Shown here: piece by piece, positions 1 to 11,199 of the stretch
Layout of the letters: each line of letters begins with the position of its first letter
Position numbering within the stretch: position 1 is the first letter of the stretch
NCBI GenBank assembly: GCA_951394045.1
Contig: CATOAN010000037.1
Location: 1-30,320 of the forward strand
Length of the DNA: 30,320 bases
Source: Nitzschia sp. DOCU1
Taxonomy: Eukaryota > Bacillariophyta > Bacillariophyceae > Bacillariales > Bacillariaceae
Reading direction: 5' to 3'
Made by a program: the position numbers and the translations under genes
The notes under the pieces: model-generated
The model's input: only the letters and a program-made list of their open reading frames with translations
Told to the model about the DNA's origin: nothing
The model's database searches: none

Positions 1-3000
1 ACTGCTCCAAAGAGCACTCTTTCAAACCATTCTCCATCAATATCTGTCAGATCGTGCTAGAACCTGGATGTAATGTTGATGCATTCATTGACAAAGACTG
101 GGACCAACTCCTGCATAGATCCGAGGTTCGGCCGTGGAACTGCTGTAGCTAGTCTTGGTCCTGCGCGTAGGAACTGCTCCAAAGAGCAGTCTTTCAAACC
201 ATTCTCCACCAATATCCGTCAGATCCTGCTAGAACCTGGATGTAATGTTGATGCATTCATTGACAAAGACTGGGACCAACTCCTGCATAGATCCGAGGTT
301 CGGCCGTGGAACTGCTGTAGCTAAACTTGCGCCGGCACGTCATGTCGCGTAGGAACTGCTCCAAAGAGCACTCTTTCAAACCATTCTCCATCAATATCTG
401 TCAGATCGTGCTAGAACCTGGATGTAATGTTGATGCATTCATTGACAAAGACTGGGACCAACTCCTGCATAGATCCGAGGTTCGGCCGTGGAACTGCTGT
501 AGCTAGTCTTGCGCCGGCACGTCATGTCGCGTAGGAACTGCTCCAAAGAGCACTCTTTCAAACCATTCTCCACCAATATCCGTCAGATCCTGCTAGAACC
601 TGGATGTAATGTTGATGCATTCATTGACAAAGACTGGGACCAACTCCTGCATAGATCCGAGGTTCGGCCGTGGAACTGCTGTAGCTAGTCTTGCGCCGGC
701 ACGTCATGTCGCGTAGGAACTGCTCCAAAGAGCACTCTTTCAAACCATTCTCCATCAATATCTGTCAGATCGTGCTAGAACCTGGATGTAATGTTGATGC
801 ATTCATTGACAAAGACTGGGACCAACTCCTGCATGGATCCCAGGTTCGGCCGTGGAGCTGTGGTAGTTAGTCTTGGTCCTGCGCGTAGGAACTGCTCCAA
901 AGAGCAGTCTTTCAAACCATTCTCCACCAATATCCGTCAGATCCTGCTAGAACCTGGATGTAATGTTGATGCATTCATTGACAAAGACTGGGACCAACTC
1001 CTGCATAGATCCGAGGTTCGGCCGTGGAACTGCTGTAGCTAGTCTTGCGCCGGCACGTCATGTCGCGTAGGAACTGCTCCAAAGAGCACTCTTTCAAACC
1101 ATTCTCCATCAATATCTGTCAGATCGTGCTAGAACCTGGATGTAATGTTGATGCATTCATTGACAAAGACTGGGACCAACTCCTGCATAGATCCGAGGTT
1201 CGGCCGTGGAACTGCTGTAGCTAGTCTTGCGCCGGCACGTCATGTCGCGTAGGAACTGCTCCAAAGAGCACTCTTTCAAACCATTCTCCACCAATATCCG
1301 TCAGATCCTGCTAGAACCTGGATGTAATGTTGATGCATTCATTGACAAAGACTGGGACCAACTCCTGCATAGATCCGAGGTTCGGCCGTGGAACTGCTGT
1401 AGCTAGTCTTGCGCCGGCACGTCATGTCGCGTAGGAACTGCTCCAAAGAGCACTCTTTCAAACCATTCTCCACCAATATCCGTCAGATCCTGCTAGAACC
1501 TGGATGTAATGTTGATGCATTCATTGACAAAGACTGGGACCAACTCCTGCATAGATCCGAGGTTCGGCCGTGGAACTGCTGTAGCTAGTCTTGCGCCGGC
1601 ACGTCATGTCGCGTAGGAACTGCTCCAAAGAGCACTCTTTCAAACCATTCTCCATCAATATCTGTCAGATCGTGCTAGAACCTGGATGTAATGTTGATGC
1701 ATTCATTGACAAAGACTGGGACCAACTCCTGCATGGATCCCAGGTTCGGCCGTGGAGCTGTGGTAGTTAGTCTTGGTCCTGCGCGTAGGAACTGCTCCAA
1801 AGAGCAGTCTTTCAAACCATTCTCCACCAATATCCGTCAGATCCTGCTAGAACCTGGATGTAATGTTGATGCATTCATTGACAAAGACTGGGACCAACTC
1901 CTGCATAGATCCGAGGTTCGGCCGTGGAACTGCTGTAGCTAGTCTTGCGCCGGCACGTCATGTCGCGTAGGAACTGCTCCAAAGAGCACTCTTTCAAACC
2001 ATTCTCCATCAATATCTGTCAGATCGTGCTAGAACCTGGATGTAATGTTGATGCATTCATTGACAAAGACTGGGACCAACTCCTGCATAGATCCGAGGTT
2101 CGGCCGTGGAACTGCTGTAGCTAGTCTTGCGCCGGCACGTCATGTCGCGTAGGAACTGCTCCAAAGAGCACTCTTTCAAACCATTCTCCACCAATATCCG
2201 TCAGATCCTGCTAGAACCTGGATGTAATGTTGATGCATTCATTGACAAAGACTGGGACCAACTCCTGCATAGATCCGAGGTTCGGCCGTGGAACTGCTGT
2301 AGCTAGTCTTGCGCCGGCACGTCATGTCGCGTAGGAACTGCTCCAAAGAGCACTCTTTCAAACCATTCTCCATCAATATCTGTCAGATCGTGCTAGAACC
2401 TGGATGTAATGTTGATGCATTCATTGACAAAGACTGGGACCAACTCCTGCATGGATCCCAGGTTCGGCCGTGGAGCTGTGGTAGTTAGTCTTGGTCCTGC
2501 GCGTAGGAACTGCTCCAAAGAGCAGTCTTTCAAACCATTCTCCACCAATATCCGTCAGATCCTGCTAGAACCTGGATGTAATGTTGATGCATTCATTGAC
2601 AAAGACTGGGACCAACTCCTGCATAGATCCGAGGTTCGGCCGTGGAACTGCTGTAGCTAGTCTTGCGCCGGCACGTCATGTCGCGTAGGAACTGCTCCAA
2701 AGAGCACTCTTTCAAACCATTCTCCATCAATATCTGTCAGATCGTGCTAGAACCTGGATGTAATGTTGATGCATTCATTGACAAAGACTGGGACCAACTC
2801 CTGCATAGATCCGAGGTACGGCCGTGGAACTGCTGTAGCTAGTCTTGCGCCGGCACGTCATGTCGCGTAGGAACTGCTCCAAAGAGCACTCTTTCAAACC
2901 ATTCTCCATCAATATCTGTCAGATCGTGCTAGAACCTGGATGTAATGTTGATGCATTCATTGACAAAGACTGGGACCAACTCCTGCATGGATCCCAGGTT

Positions 3001-6000
3001 CGGCCGTGGAACTGCTGTAGCTAGTCTTGCGCCGGCACGTCATGCCGCGTAGGAACTGCTCCAAAGAGCACTCTTTCAAACCATTCTGCATCAATATCTG
3101 TCAGATCGTGCTAGAACCTGGATATAATGTTGATGCATTCATTGACAAAGACTGGGACCAACTCCTGCATGGATCCCAGGTTCGGCCGTGGAGCTGTGGT
3201 AGTTAGTCTTGGTCCTGCGCGTCATGTCGCGTAGGAACTGCTCCAAAGAGCAGTCTTTCAAACCATTCTCCACCAATATCCGTCAGATCCTGCTAGAACC
3301 TGGATGTAATGTTGATGCATTCATTGACAAAGACTGGGACCAACTCCTGCATAGATCCGAGGTTCGGCCGTGGAACTGCTGTAGCTAGTCTTGCGCCGGC
3401 ACGTCATGTCGCGTAGGAACTGCTCCAAAGAGCACTCTTTCAAACCATTCTCCACCAATATCCGTCAGATCCTGCTAGAACCTGGATGTAATGTTGATGC
3501 ATTCATTGACAAAGACTGGGACCAACTCCTGCATAGATCCGAGGTTCGGCCGTGGAACTGCTGTAGCTAGTCTTGCGCCGGCACGTCATGTCGCGTAGGA
3601 ACTGCTCGAAAGAGCACTCTTTCAAACCATTCTCCATCAATATCTGTCAGATCGTGCTAGAACCTGGATGTAATGTTGATGCATTCATTGACAAAGACTG
3701 GGACCAACTCCTGCATGGATCCCAGGTTCGGCCGTGGAGCTGTGGTAGTTAGTCTTGGTCCTGCGCGTAGGAACTGCTCCAAAGAGCAGTCTTTCAAACC
3801 ATTCTCCACCAATATCCGTCAGATCCTGCTAGAACCTGGATGTAATGTTGATGCATTCATTGACAAAGACTGGGACCAACTCCTGCATAGATCCGAGGTT
3901 CGGCCGTGGAACTGCTGTAGCTAGTCTTGCGCCGGCACGTCATGCCGCGTAGGAACTGCTCCAAAGAGCACTCTTTCAAACCATTCTCCATCAATATCTG
4001 TCAGATCGTGCTAGAACCTGGATGTAATGTTGATGCATTCATTGACAAAGACTGGGACCAACTCCTGCATGGATCCCAGGTTCGGCCGTGGAGCTGTGGT
4101 AGTTAGTCTTGGTCCTGCGCGTCATGTCGCGTAGGAACTGCTCCAAAGAGCAGTCTTTCAAACCATTCTCCACCAATATCCGTCAGATCCTGCTAGAACC
4201 TGGATGTAATGTTGATGCATTCATTGACAAAGACTGGGACCAACTCCTGCATAGATCCGAGGTTCGGCCGTGGAACTGCTGTAGCTAGTCTTGCGCCGGC
4301 ACGTCATGTCGCGTAGGAACTGCTCCAAAGAGCAGTCTTTCAAACCATTCTCCACCAATATCCGTCAGATCCTGCTAGAACCTGGATGTAATGTTGATGC
4401 ATTCATTGACAAAGACTGGGACCAACTCCTGCATAGATCCGAGGTTCGGCCGTGGAGCTGTGGTAGTTAGTCTTGGTCCTGCGCGTAGGAACTGCTCCAA
4501 AGAGCAGTCTTTCAAACCATTCTCCACCAATATCCGTCAGATCCTGCTAGAACCTGGATGTAATGTTGATGCATTCATTGACAAAGACTGGGACCAACTC
4601 CTGCATAGATCCGAGGTTCGGCCGTGGAACTGCTGTAGCTAGTCTTGCGCCGGCACGTCATGTCGCGTAGGAACTGCTCGAAAGAGCACTCTTTCAAACC
4701 ATTCTCCATCAATATCTGTCAGATCGTGCTAGAACCTGGATGTAATGTTGATGCATTCATTGACAAAGACTGGGACCAACTCCTGCATGGATCCCAGGTT
4801 CGGCCGTGGAGCTGTGGTAGTTAGTCTTGGTCCTGCGCGTAGGAACTGCTCCAAAGAGCAGTCTTTCAAACCATTCTCCACCAATATCCGTCAGATCCTG
4901 CTAGAACCTGGATGTAATGTTGATGCATTCATTGACAAAGACTGGGACCAACTCCTGCATAGATCCGAGGTTCGGCCGTGGAACTGCTGTAGCTAGTCTT
5001 GCGCCGGCACGTCATGCCGCGTAGGAACTGCTCCAAAGAGCACTCTTTCAAACCATTCTCCATCAATATCTGTCAGATCGTGCTAGAACCTGGATATAAT
5101 GTTGATGCATTCATTGACAAAGACTGGGACCAACTCCTGCATAGATCCGAGGTTCGGCCGTGGAGCTGTGGTGGTTAGTCTTGGTCCTGCGCGTCATGTC
5201 GCGTAGGAACTGCTCCAAAGAGCAGTCTTTCAAACCATTCTCCACCAATATCCGTCAGATCCTGCTAGAACCTGGATGTAATGTTGATGCATTCATTGAC
5301 AAAGACTGGGACCAACTCCTGCATAGATCCGAGGTTCGGCCGTGGAACTGCTGTAGCTAGTCTTGCGCCGGCACGTCATGTCGCGTAGGAACTGCTCCAA
5401 AGAGCACTCTTTCAAACCATTCTCCATCAATATCTGTCAGATCGTGCTAGAACCTGGATGTAATGTTGATGCATTCATTGACAAAGACTGGGACCAACTC
5501 CTGCATGGATCCCAGGTTCGGCCGTGGAGCTGTGGTAGTTAGTCTTGGTCCTGCGCGTCATGTCGCGTAGGAACTGCTCCAAAGAGCAGTCTTTCAAACC
5601 ATTCTCCACCAATATCCGTCAGATCCTGCTAGAACCTGGATGTAATGTTGATGCATTCATTGACAAAGACTGGGACCAACTCCTGCATGGATCCCAGGTT
5701 TGGCCGTGGAGCTGTGGTAGTTAGTCTTGGTCCTGCGCGTCATGTCGCGTAGGAACTGCTCCAAAGAGCAGTCTTTCAAACCATTCTCCACCAATATCCG
5801 TCAGATCCTGCTAGAACCTGGATGTAATGTTGATGCATTCATTGACAAAGACTGGGACCAACTCCTGCATAGATCCGAGGTTCGGCCGTGGAACTGCTGT
5901 AGCTAGTCTTGCGCCGGCACGTCATGCCGCGTAGGAACTGCTCCAAAGAGCACTCTTTCAAACCATTCTCCATCAATATCTGTCAGATCGTGCTAGAACC

Positions 6001-8473
6001 TGGATATAATGTTGATGCATTCATTGACAAAGACTGGGACCAACTCCTGCATAGATCCGAGGTTCGGCCGTGGAGCTGTGGTAGTTAGTCTTGGTCCTGC
6101 GCGTCATGTCGCGTAGGAACTGCTCCAAAGAGCAGTCTTTCAAACCATTCTCCACCAATATCCGTCAGATCCTGCTAGAACCTGGATGTAATGTTGATGC
6201 ATTCATTGACAAAGACTGGGACCAACTCCTGCATAGATCCGAGGTTCGGCCGTGGAACTGCTGTAGCTAGTCTTGCGCCGGCACGTCATGTCGCGTAGGA
6301 ACTGCTCCAAAGAGCACTCTTTCAAACCATTCTCCATCAATATCTGTCAGATCGTGCTAGAACCTGGATGTAATGTTGATGCATTCATTGACAAAGACTG
6401 GGACCAACTCCTGCATGGATCCCAGGTTCGGCCGTGGAGCTGTGGTAGTTAGTCTTGGTCCTGCGCGTCATGTCGCGTAGGAACTGCTCCAAAGAGCAGT
6501 CTTTCAAACCATTCTCCACCAATATCCGTCAGATCCTGCTAGAACCTGGATGTAATGTTGATGCATTCATTGACAAAGACTGGGACCAACTCCTGCATGG
6601 ATCCCAGGTTTGGCCGTGGAGCTGTGGTAGTTAGTCTTGGTCCTGCGCGTCATGTCGCGTAGGAACTGCTCCAAAGAGCAGTCTTTCAAACCATTCTCCA
6701 CCAATATCCGTCAGATCCTGCTAGAACCTGGATGTAATGTTGATGCATTCATTGACAAAGACTGGGACCAACTCCTGCATAGATCCGAGGTTCGGCCGTG
6801 GAACTGCTGTAGCTAGTCTTGCGCCGGCACGTCATGTCGCGTAGGAACTGCTCCAAAGAGCACTCTTTCAAACCATTCTCCATCAATATCTGTCAGATCG
6901 TGCTAGAACCTGGATGTAATGTTGATGCATTCGTTGACAAAGACTGGGACCAACTCCTGCATGGATCCCAGGTTCGGCCGTGGAGCTGTGGTAGTTAGTC
7001 TTGGTCCTGCGCGTCATGTCGCGTAGGAACTGCTCCAAAGAGCAGTCTTTCAAACCATTCTCCACCAATATCCGTCAGATCCTGCTAGAACCTGGATGTA
7101 ATGTTGATGCATTCATTGACAAAGACTGGGACCAACTCCTGCATAGATCCGAGGTTCGGCCGTGGAACTGCTGTAGCTAGTCTTGCGCCGGCACGTCATG
7201 TCGCGTAGGAACTGCTCCAAAGAGCAGTCTTTCAAACCATTCTCCACCAATATCCGTCAGATCCTGCTAGAACCTGGATGTAATGTTGATGCATTCATTG
7301 ACAAAGACTGGGACCAACTCCTGCATAGATCCGAGGTTCGGCCGTGGAGCTGTGGTAGTTAGTCTTGGTCCTGCGCGTAGGAACTGCTCCAAAGAGCAGT
7401 CTTTCAAACCATTCTCCACCAATATCCGTCAGATCCTGCTAGAACCTGGATGTAATGTTGATGCATTCATTGACAAAGACTGGGACCAACTCCTGCATAG
7501 ATCCGAGGTTCGGCCGTGGAACTGCTGTAGCTAGTCTTGCGCCGGCACGTCATGCCGCGTAGGAACTGCTCCAAAGAGCACTCTTTCAAACCATTCTCCA
7601 TCAATATCTGTCAGATCGTGCTAGAACCTGGATATAATGTTGATGCATTTATTGACAAAGACTGGGACCAACTCCTGCATAGATCCGAGGTTCGGCCGTG
7701 GAGCTGTGGTAGTTAGTCTTGGTCCTGCGCGTCATGTCGCGTAGGAACTGCTCCAAAGAGCAGTCTTTCAAACCATTCTCCACCAATATCCGTCAGATCC
7801 TGCTAGAACCTGGATGTAATGTTGATGCATTCATTGACAAAGACTGGGACCAACTCCTGCATAGATCCGAGGTTCGGCCGTGGAACTGCTGTAGCTAGTC
7901 TTGCGCCGGCACGTCATGTCGCGTAGGAACTGCTCCAAAGAGCACTCTTTCAAACCATTCTCCATCAATATCTGTCAGATCGTGCTAGAACCTGGATGTA
8001 ATGTTGATGCATTCATTGACAAAGACTGGGACCAACTCCTGCATGGATCCCAGGTTCGGCCGTGGAGCTGTGGTAGTTAGTCTTGGTCCTGCGCGTCATG
8101 TCGCGTAGGAACTGCTCCAAAGAGCAGTCTTTCAAACCATTCTCCACCAATATCCGTCAGATCCTGCTAGAACCTGGATGTAATGTTGATGCATTCATTG
8201 ACAAAGACTGGGACCAACTCCTGCATGGATCCCAGGTTTGGCCGTGGAGCTGCTGTAGCTAGTCTTGGTCCTGCTGCGCGTCATGTCGCGTAGGAACTGC
8301 TCCAAAGAGCAGTCTTTCAAACCATTCTCCACCAATATCCGTCAGATCCTGCTAGAACCTGGATGTAATGTTGATGCATTCATTGACAAAGACTGGGACC
8401 AACTCCTGCATAGATCCGAGGTTCGGCCGTGGAACTGCTGTAGCTAGTCTTGCGCCGGCATGTCATATCGTGT
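1..8473. repeat. Satellite family 1: 182/172-bp tandem array with higher-order repeats
   Basis: About 47 head-to-tail monomers were counted by following the motif AGGAACTGCTC. Starts fall at 169, 351, 533, 715, 887, 1069 and so on to 8292. Most are 182 bp. A recurring 172-bp form (ending at 169, 887, 1787, 2505, 3769, 4487, 4841 and 7379) lacks 10 bp in the tail just before the next monomer. One monomer (8107-8291) is 185 bp through a 3-bp insertion. Monomers differ at linked sites: CATCAATATCTG or CACCAATATCCG, AGATCCGAGG or GGATCCCAGG, and tail GCGCCGGCACG or GGTCCTGCGCG. The variants recur in order, giving multimers of 718 bp (4 monomers), 900 bp and 910 bp (5 monomers). Short ORFs of about 83 codons recur, but 182 is not a multiple of 3 and they look incidental. 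The array continues past the left edge. Confidence 0.97.
5023..6842. repeat. 910-bp higher-order repeat, two tandem copies (third copy at 7561-8473)
   Basis: Five-monomer blocks 5023-5932 and 5933-6842 share rare private variants at the same offsets. GGATATAATG is at about 5093 and 6003, and CCAGGTTTGGCCG is at about 5696 and 6606, both exactly 910 bp apart. A further partial copy starts at 7561, with the same markers at about 7631 and 8231. This shows amplification of multimers and not only of single monomers. Confidence 0.85.
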
Positions 8474-8980
8474 AGGAACGCTCCAAATGGTACTCTTTCA
8501 AACCAATTACCATCAATATCTGTCAGATCGTGCTAGAACCGGGATGTAATGTTGATGCATTCATTGATGGAGGCTGGGACCAACTCCTGCATGGATCCAA
8601 GGTTGGGCTATGGAGCTGTGGTAGTTAGTCTTGCGCCTGCACATTGTGCACCCGGCACTCTTTCACGCCATTCTCGATCAATATCTGTCAGATCCACAAG
8701 TAGCTACTGGGGATGGGAGGTAGTAGTGACAGTAGTAGCCTGATCCAAGTCCTAAACAAAAAGGACTTTCCATCATCAAGATATCCCTGTCATTGTTGTC
8801 CAGGATGCGAAAGAGCAGAAGATGCTAGCAAATTGGACTCATCATAGATTGATAGAGCCTGAATGTATTGTTTGAATGCTGCAAGATGGCACATTTGATC
8901 CAAGTCCTAAACAATAACCACTTTCCATCGTCAAGATATCCCAGTCGTTGTTGCCCAGAGTGCATGTCATAGGTTCCTCG
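8474..8980. repeat. Degenerate edge of satellite 1 and a 155-bp-spaced duplication
   Basis: A last recognisable monomer starts at 8474 with many substitutions. A further decayed piece lies at about 8655-8700 (GGCACTCTTTCACGCCATTC is recognisable). After that only patches survive, such as AGCCTGAATGTATTG near 8857, which resembles the monomer's AACCTGGATGTAATG. Inside this stretch a segment of about 75 bp beginning TGATCCAAGTCCTAAACAA occurs twice, at 8741 and 8896, 155 bp apart. No gene is visible. Confidence 0.75.
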
Positions 8981-10060
8981 GCACATGAAATTTTCAAAGA
9001 TCCCATGGCAAAAGATCCGCTAAGCTCGTGAGGACACATACCCCAAGCCTTCCCTCATCAACCAGGAGGCAACGATGCAAAAACATTGTGGAATTTTGTA
9101 GTATAGCCAACGCCAGGAACAAAAAGGTTGCCAACAAGCGGTAGAGTGATGTCGGCCTCTCGGCACGTGAAATTTTCAAGGATCCCATGGCAAAAGATCC
9201 TCTAATCCAAAAAGGACACATACCCCAAGCCTTCCCTCACTAACCTGGAGGCAACCATGCAAAAACATTGTGGAATTCTGTAGTATGGCCAACACCAGGG
9301 CCAAAAAGGTTGCCAACAAGCGGTAGAGTGCGTGTTGGCCCCTCAGCACGTGAAATTTTCAAAGATCCCATGGGAAAAGATCCTCTAATCCAAAAAGGAC
9401 ACATACCCCAAGCCTTCCCTCACTAACCTGGAGGCAACCATGCAAAAACATTGTGGAATTTTGTAGTATTGCCAACACCAGGGCCAAAAAGGTTGCCAAC
9501 AAGCGGTAGAGTGCGTGTTGGCCCCTCAGCACGTGAAATTTTCAAAGATCCCATGGGAAAAGATCCTCTAATCCAAAAAGGACACATACCCCAAGCCTTC
9601 CCTCACTAACCTGGAGGCAACCATGCAAAAACATTGTGGAATTTTGTAGTATTGCCAACACCAGGGCCAAAAAGGTTGCCAACAAGCGGTAGAGTGCGTG
9701 TTGGCCCCTCAGCACGTGAAATTTTCAAAGATCCCATGGGAAAAGATCCTCTAATCCAAAAAGGACACATACCCCAAGCCTTCCCTCACTAACCTGGAGG
9801 CAACCATGCAAAAACATTGTGGAATTTTGTAGTATTGCCAACACCAGGGCCAAAAAGGTTGCCAACAAGCGGTAGAGTGCGTGTTGGCCCCTCAGCACGT
9901 GAAATTTTCAAAGATCCCATGGGAAAAGATCCTCTAATCCAAAAAGGACACATACCCCAAGCCTTCCCTCACTAACCTGGAGGCGGCGATGCAAAAACAT
10001 TGTGGGATTTTGTAGTATTGCTGACGCCAGGGACAAAAAGGTTGCCAACAAGCAGTATAG
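8981..10060. repeat. Satellite family 2: six tandem units of 182-183 bp
   Basis: Units begin with GCACRTGAAATTTTC at 8981, 9163, 9346, 9529, 9712 and 9895, giving periods of 182, 183, 183, 183 and 183. The units starting at 9346, 9529 and 9712 look identical by eye. The first is clearly diverged and the last loses similarity after about 10058. Each later unit carries the palindrome TCCCATGGGA and a CACGTG core. No coding frame stays open across the array; small ORFs here read into neighbouring sequence and are not supported as genes. Confidence 0.95.
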
Positions 10061-10344
10061 GGTGGGTGCTGGTGTCGGTGAGTCCGTCGTACGGCCGCTG
10101 AGGCTGAAGAAGTTGGCGGCAAAGGTGATGTGCGTTGGTACTAGACATAAAGAATCGGGGGTGGGGCGTTTGTTGATGGGAGAACTCTCAAAGGTTGACC
10201 ATTTGAGGAAGAGTCATCGTCCAGATTGGCATGCAGAAAAGAAGGGGACTCATCCACACTTCCATCATCCTGCGGTGGTTGCGTGACAGAGGATACACGG
10301 AGTCGTGTTCTATTCAAGGTTGCGTTGGACTGATTTCGGGGCAT
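9934..10344 (-). pseudogene. Possible 5' fragment of a broken gene (weak)
   Basis: On the minus strand an ATG at 10344 opens a 67-codon frame rich in Ser, Pro and Asp, like the disordered N-terminus of many protist proteins. It ends in TAG at 10141-10143. The same frame then stays open to 9934, running into the last unit of satellite family 2. Sequence upstream of the ATG is pyrimidine-rich, as a 5' leader might be. I recognise no domain. It could be the remnant of a gene start cut by the satellite, or a chance open frame. Base composition is unremarkable and nothing else in the surroundings supports expression. Confidence 0.2.
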
Positions 10345-10510
10345 TGATGGGCAGGGAGTGCGGATGTAAGCAACAACTCGAAGATAAGGGATAGAAACAA
10401 GTAAAAGAAAACAGGGGGGAGAAGAATATTTCTGAGCTGTGTGGCAGTGGTCGTTGGAGGTGGTAGGGCGGTTACCTTTTGTGAGACTTCTCTGAATGGT
10501 GACTCGGCTG
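10345..10510. other. Unique sequence with no recognised gene
   Basis: Between the weak minus-strand ORF and the 73-bp repeats I see no coding frame with recognisable features, no RNA gene and no repeat. Confidence 0.4.
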
Positions 10511-10832
10511 GCGTTTCCTTAACGAAACGAACGGTTAAAAAGGCGGCATAGAGGGTACAGTGGGAGAATGCTGTACAATTGAGGCGTTTTCTTAACGAAA
10601 CGAACGGTTAAAAAGGCGGCATAGAGGGTACAGCGGGAGAATGCTGTACAATTGAGGCGTTTTCTTAACAAAACGAACAGTTAAAAAGGCGGCATAGAGG
10701 GTACAGCGGGAGAATGCTGTACAATTGAGGCGTTTTCTTAACAAAACGAACGGTTAAAAAGGCGGCATAGAGGGTACAGCGGGTGGGTGCCGTACAATCG
10801 AGGCGTTTCCTTAACGAAACGAACGGTTAAAA
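10511..10832. repeat. 73-bp tandem repeat, four units and a partial fifth
   Basis: GCGTTTYCTTAACRAAACGA recurs at 10511, 10584, 10657, 10730 and 10803, exactly 73 bp apart. The fifth copy is cut after about 30 bp. Each full unit contains TTAAC and GTTAA flanking a short spacer, and the potential hairpin GTACAGC...GCTGTAC (perfect in the middle units, with a G-T wobble in the first). The position just outside a piggyBac left end suggests subterminal transposase-binding repeats, but this is inference. Confidence 0.9.
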
Positions 10833-10926
10833 GCCAAAAGACTGCGCGAATTGCGTGCGATCGACCAATCATATCACAGGGTAAAAGCCAAAAGACTGCG
10901 CGAATTGCGCGCGATCGACCAATCAT
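10828..10926. repeat. 54-bp direct duplication
   Basis: The block starting GCCAAAAGACTGCGCGAATT at 10833 recurs at 10887, 54 bp later, with a single visible substitution in GCGTGCGATCG/GCGCGCGATCG. Each copy ends in CGACCAATCATA. The block starts where the 73-bp repeat breaks off, and the phrase GCGTTTTCTTAACG reappears at 10931, so the 54-bp block looks inserted into the 73-bp array. Confidence 0.85.
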
Positions 10927-10953
10927 ACAGGCGTTTTCTTAACGCCAATCAGA

Positions 10954-11007
10954 TTGCACGACAGTATACTGTCGTGCAAATTTTTGCACGACAGTATATT
11001 GTCGTCT
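10954..11007. repeat. Perfect 26-bp palindrome followed by an imperfect copy
   Basis: Positions 10954-10979 read identically on both strands (half-site TTGCACGACAGTA). A second copy begins 30 bp later at 10984 with one mismatch in its inner palindrome (CGACAGTATATTGTCG) and a lost outer arm. It could form a cruciform or bind a dimeric protein. It lies 66 bp before the inferred left end of the piggyBac element. Confidence 0.9.
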
Positions 11008-11044
11008 AATTTACTTTAACTCAAAAAACAGTCTTAACCCACCC

Positions 11045-11064
11045 TTAACCCAGAAAGAACCCCA
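11045..11064 (+). mobile_element. Probable left end of the piggyBac-type element (TTAA target then CCC)
   Basis: TTAA at 11045-11048 is followed by CCCAGAAAGAA. PiggyBac-superfamily elements insert at TTAA and begin with CCC; the founding insect element begins CCCTAGAAAGA, so this match is striking. A second TTAACCC lies 11 bp upstream at 11034. The transposase ATG is 151 bp downstream, a normal distance. The matching right end (GGG-TTAA) was not found close after the gene. Confidence 0.6.
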
Positions 11065-11199
11065 CCGATCGAAAGAGCACCTGTTTTTACCTAGGGTCAG
11101 GTATTGTTGCCATTTTCATACGACCCCATGCTGGGAAGCAGTGCGACAGCGAAAGTGCGCCCGTCGGCGTGAAATTCCCAAAACGACTCAAACCGCACC

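Noticed and set aside
1..8473. CRISPR array
   Set aside because: Repeats are contiguous and 182 bp long with no unique spacers; the genome is eukaryotic.
73..8743. Recurrent ORFs of 60-83 codons inside the satellite
   Set aside because: They repeat only because the monomer repeats, depend on the 172-bp variant for their length, and have no recognisable domain.
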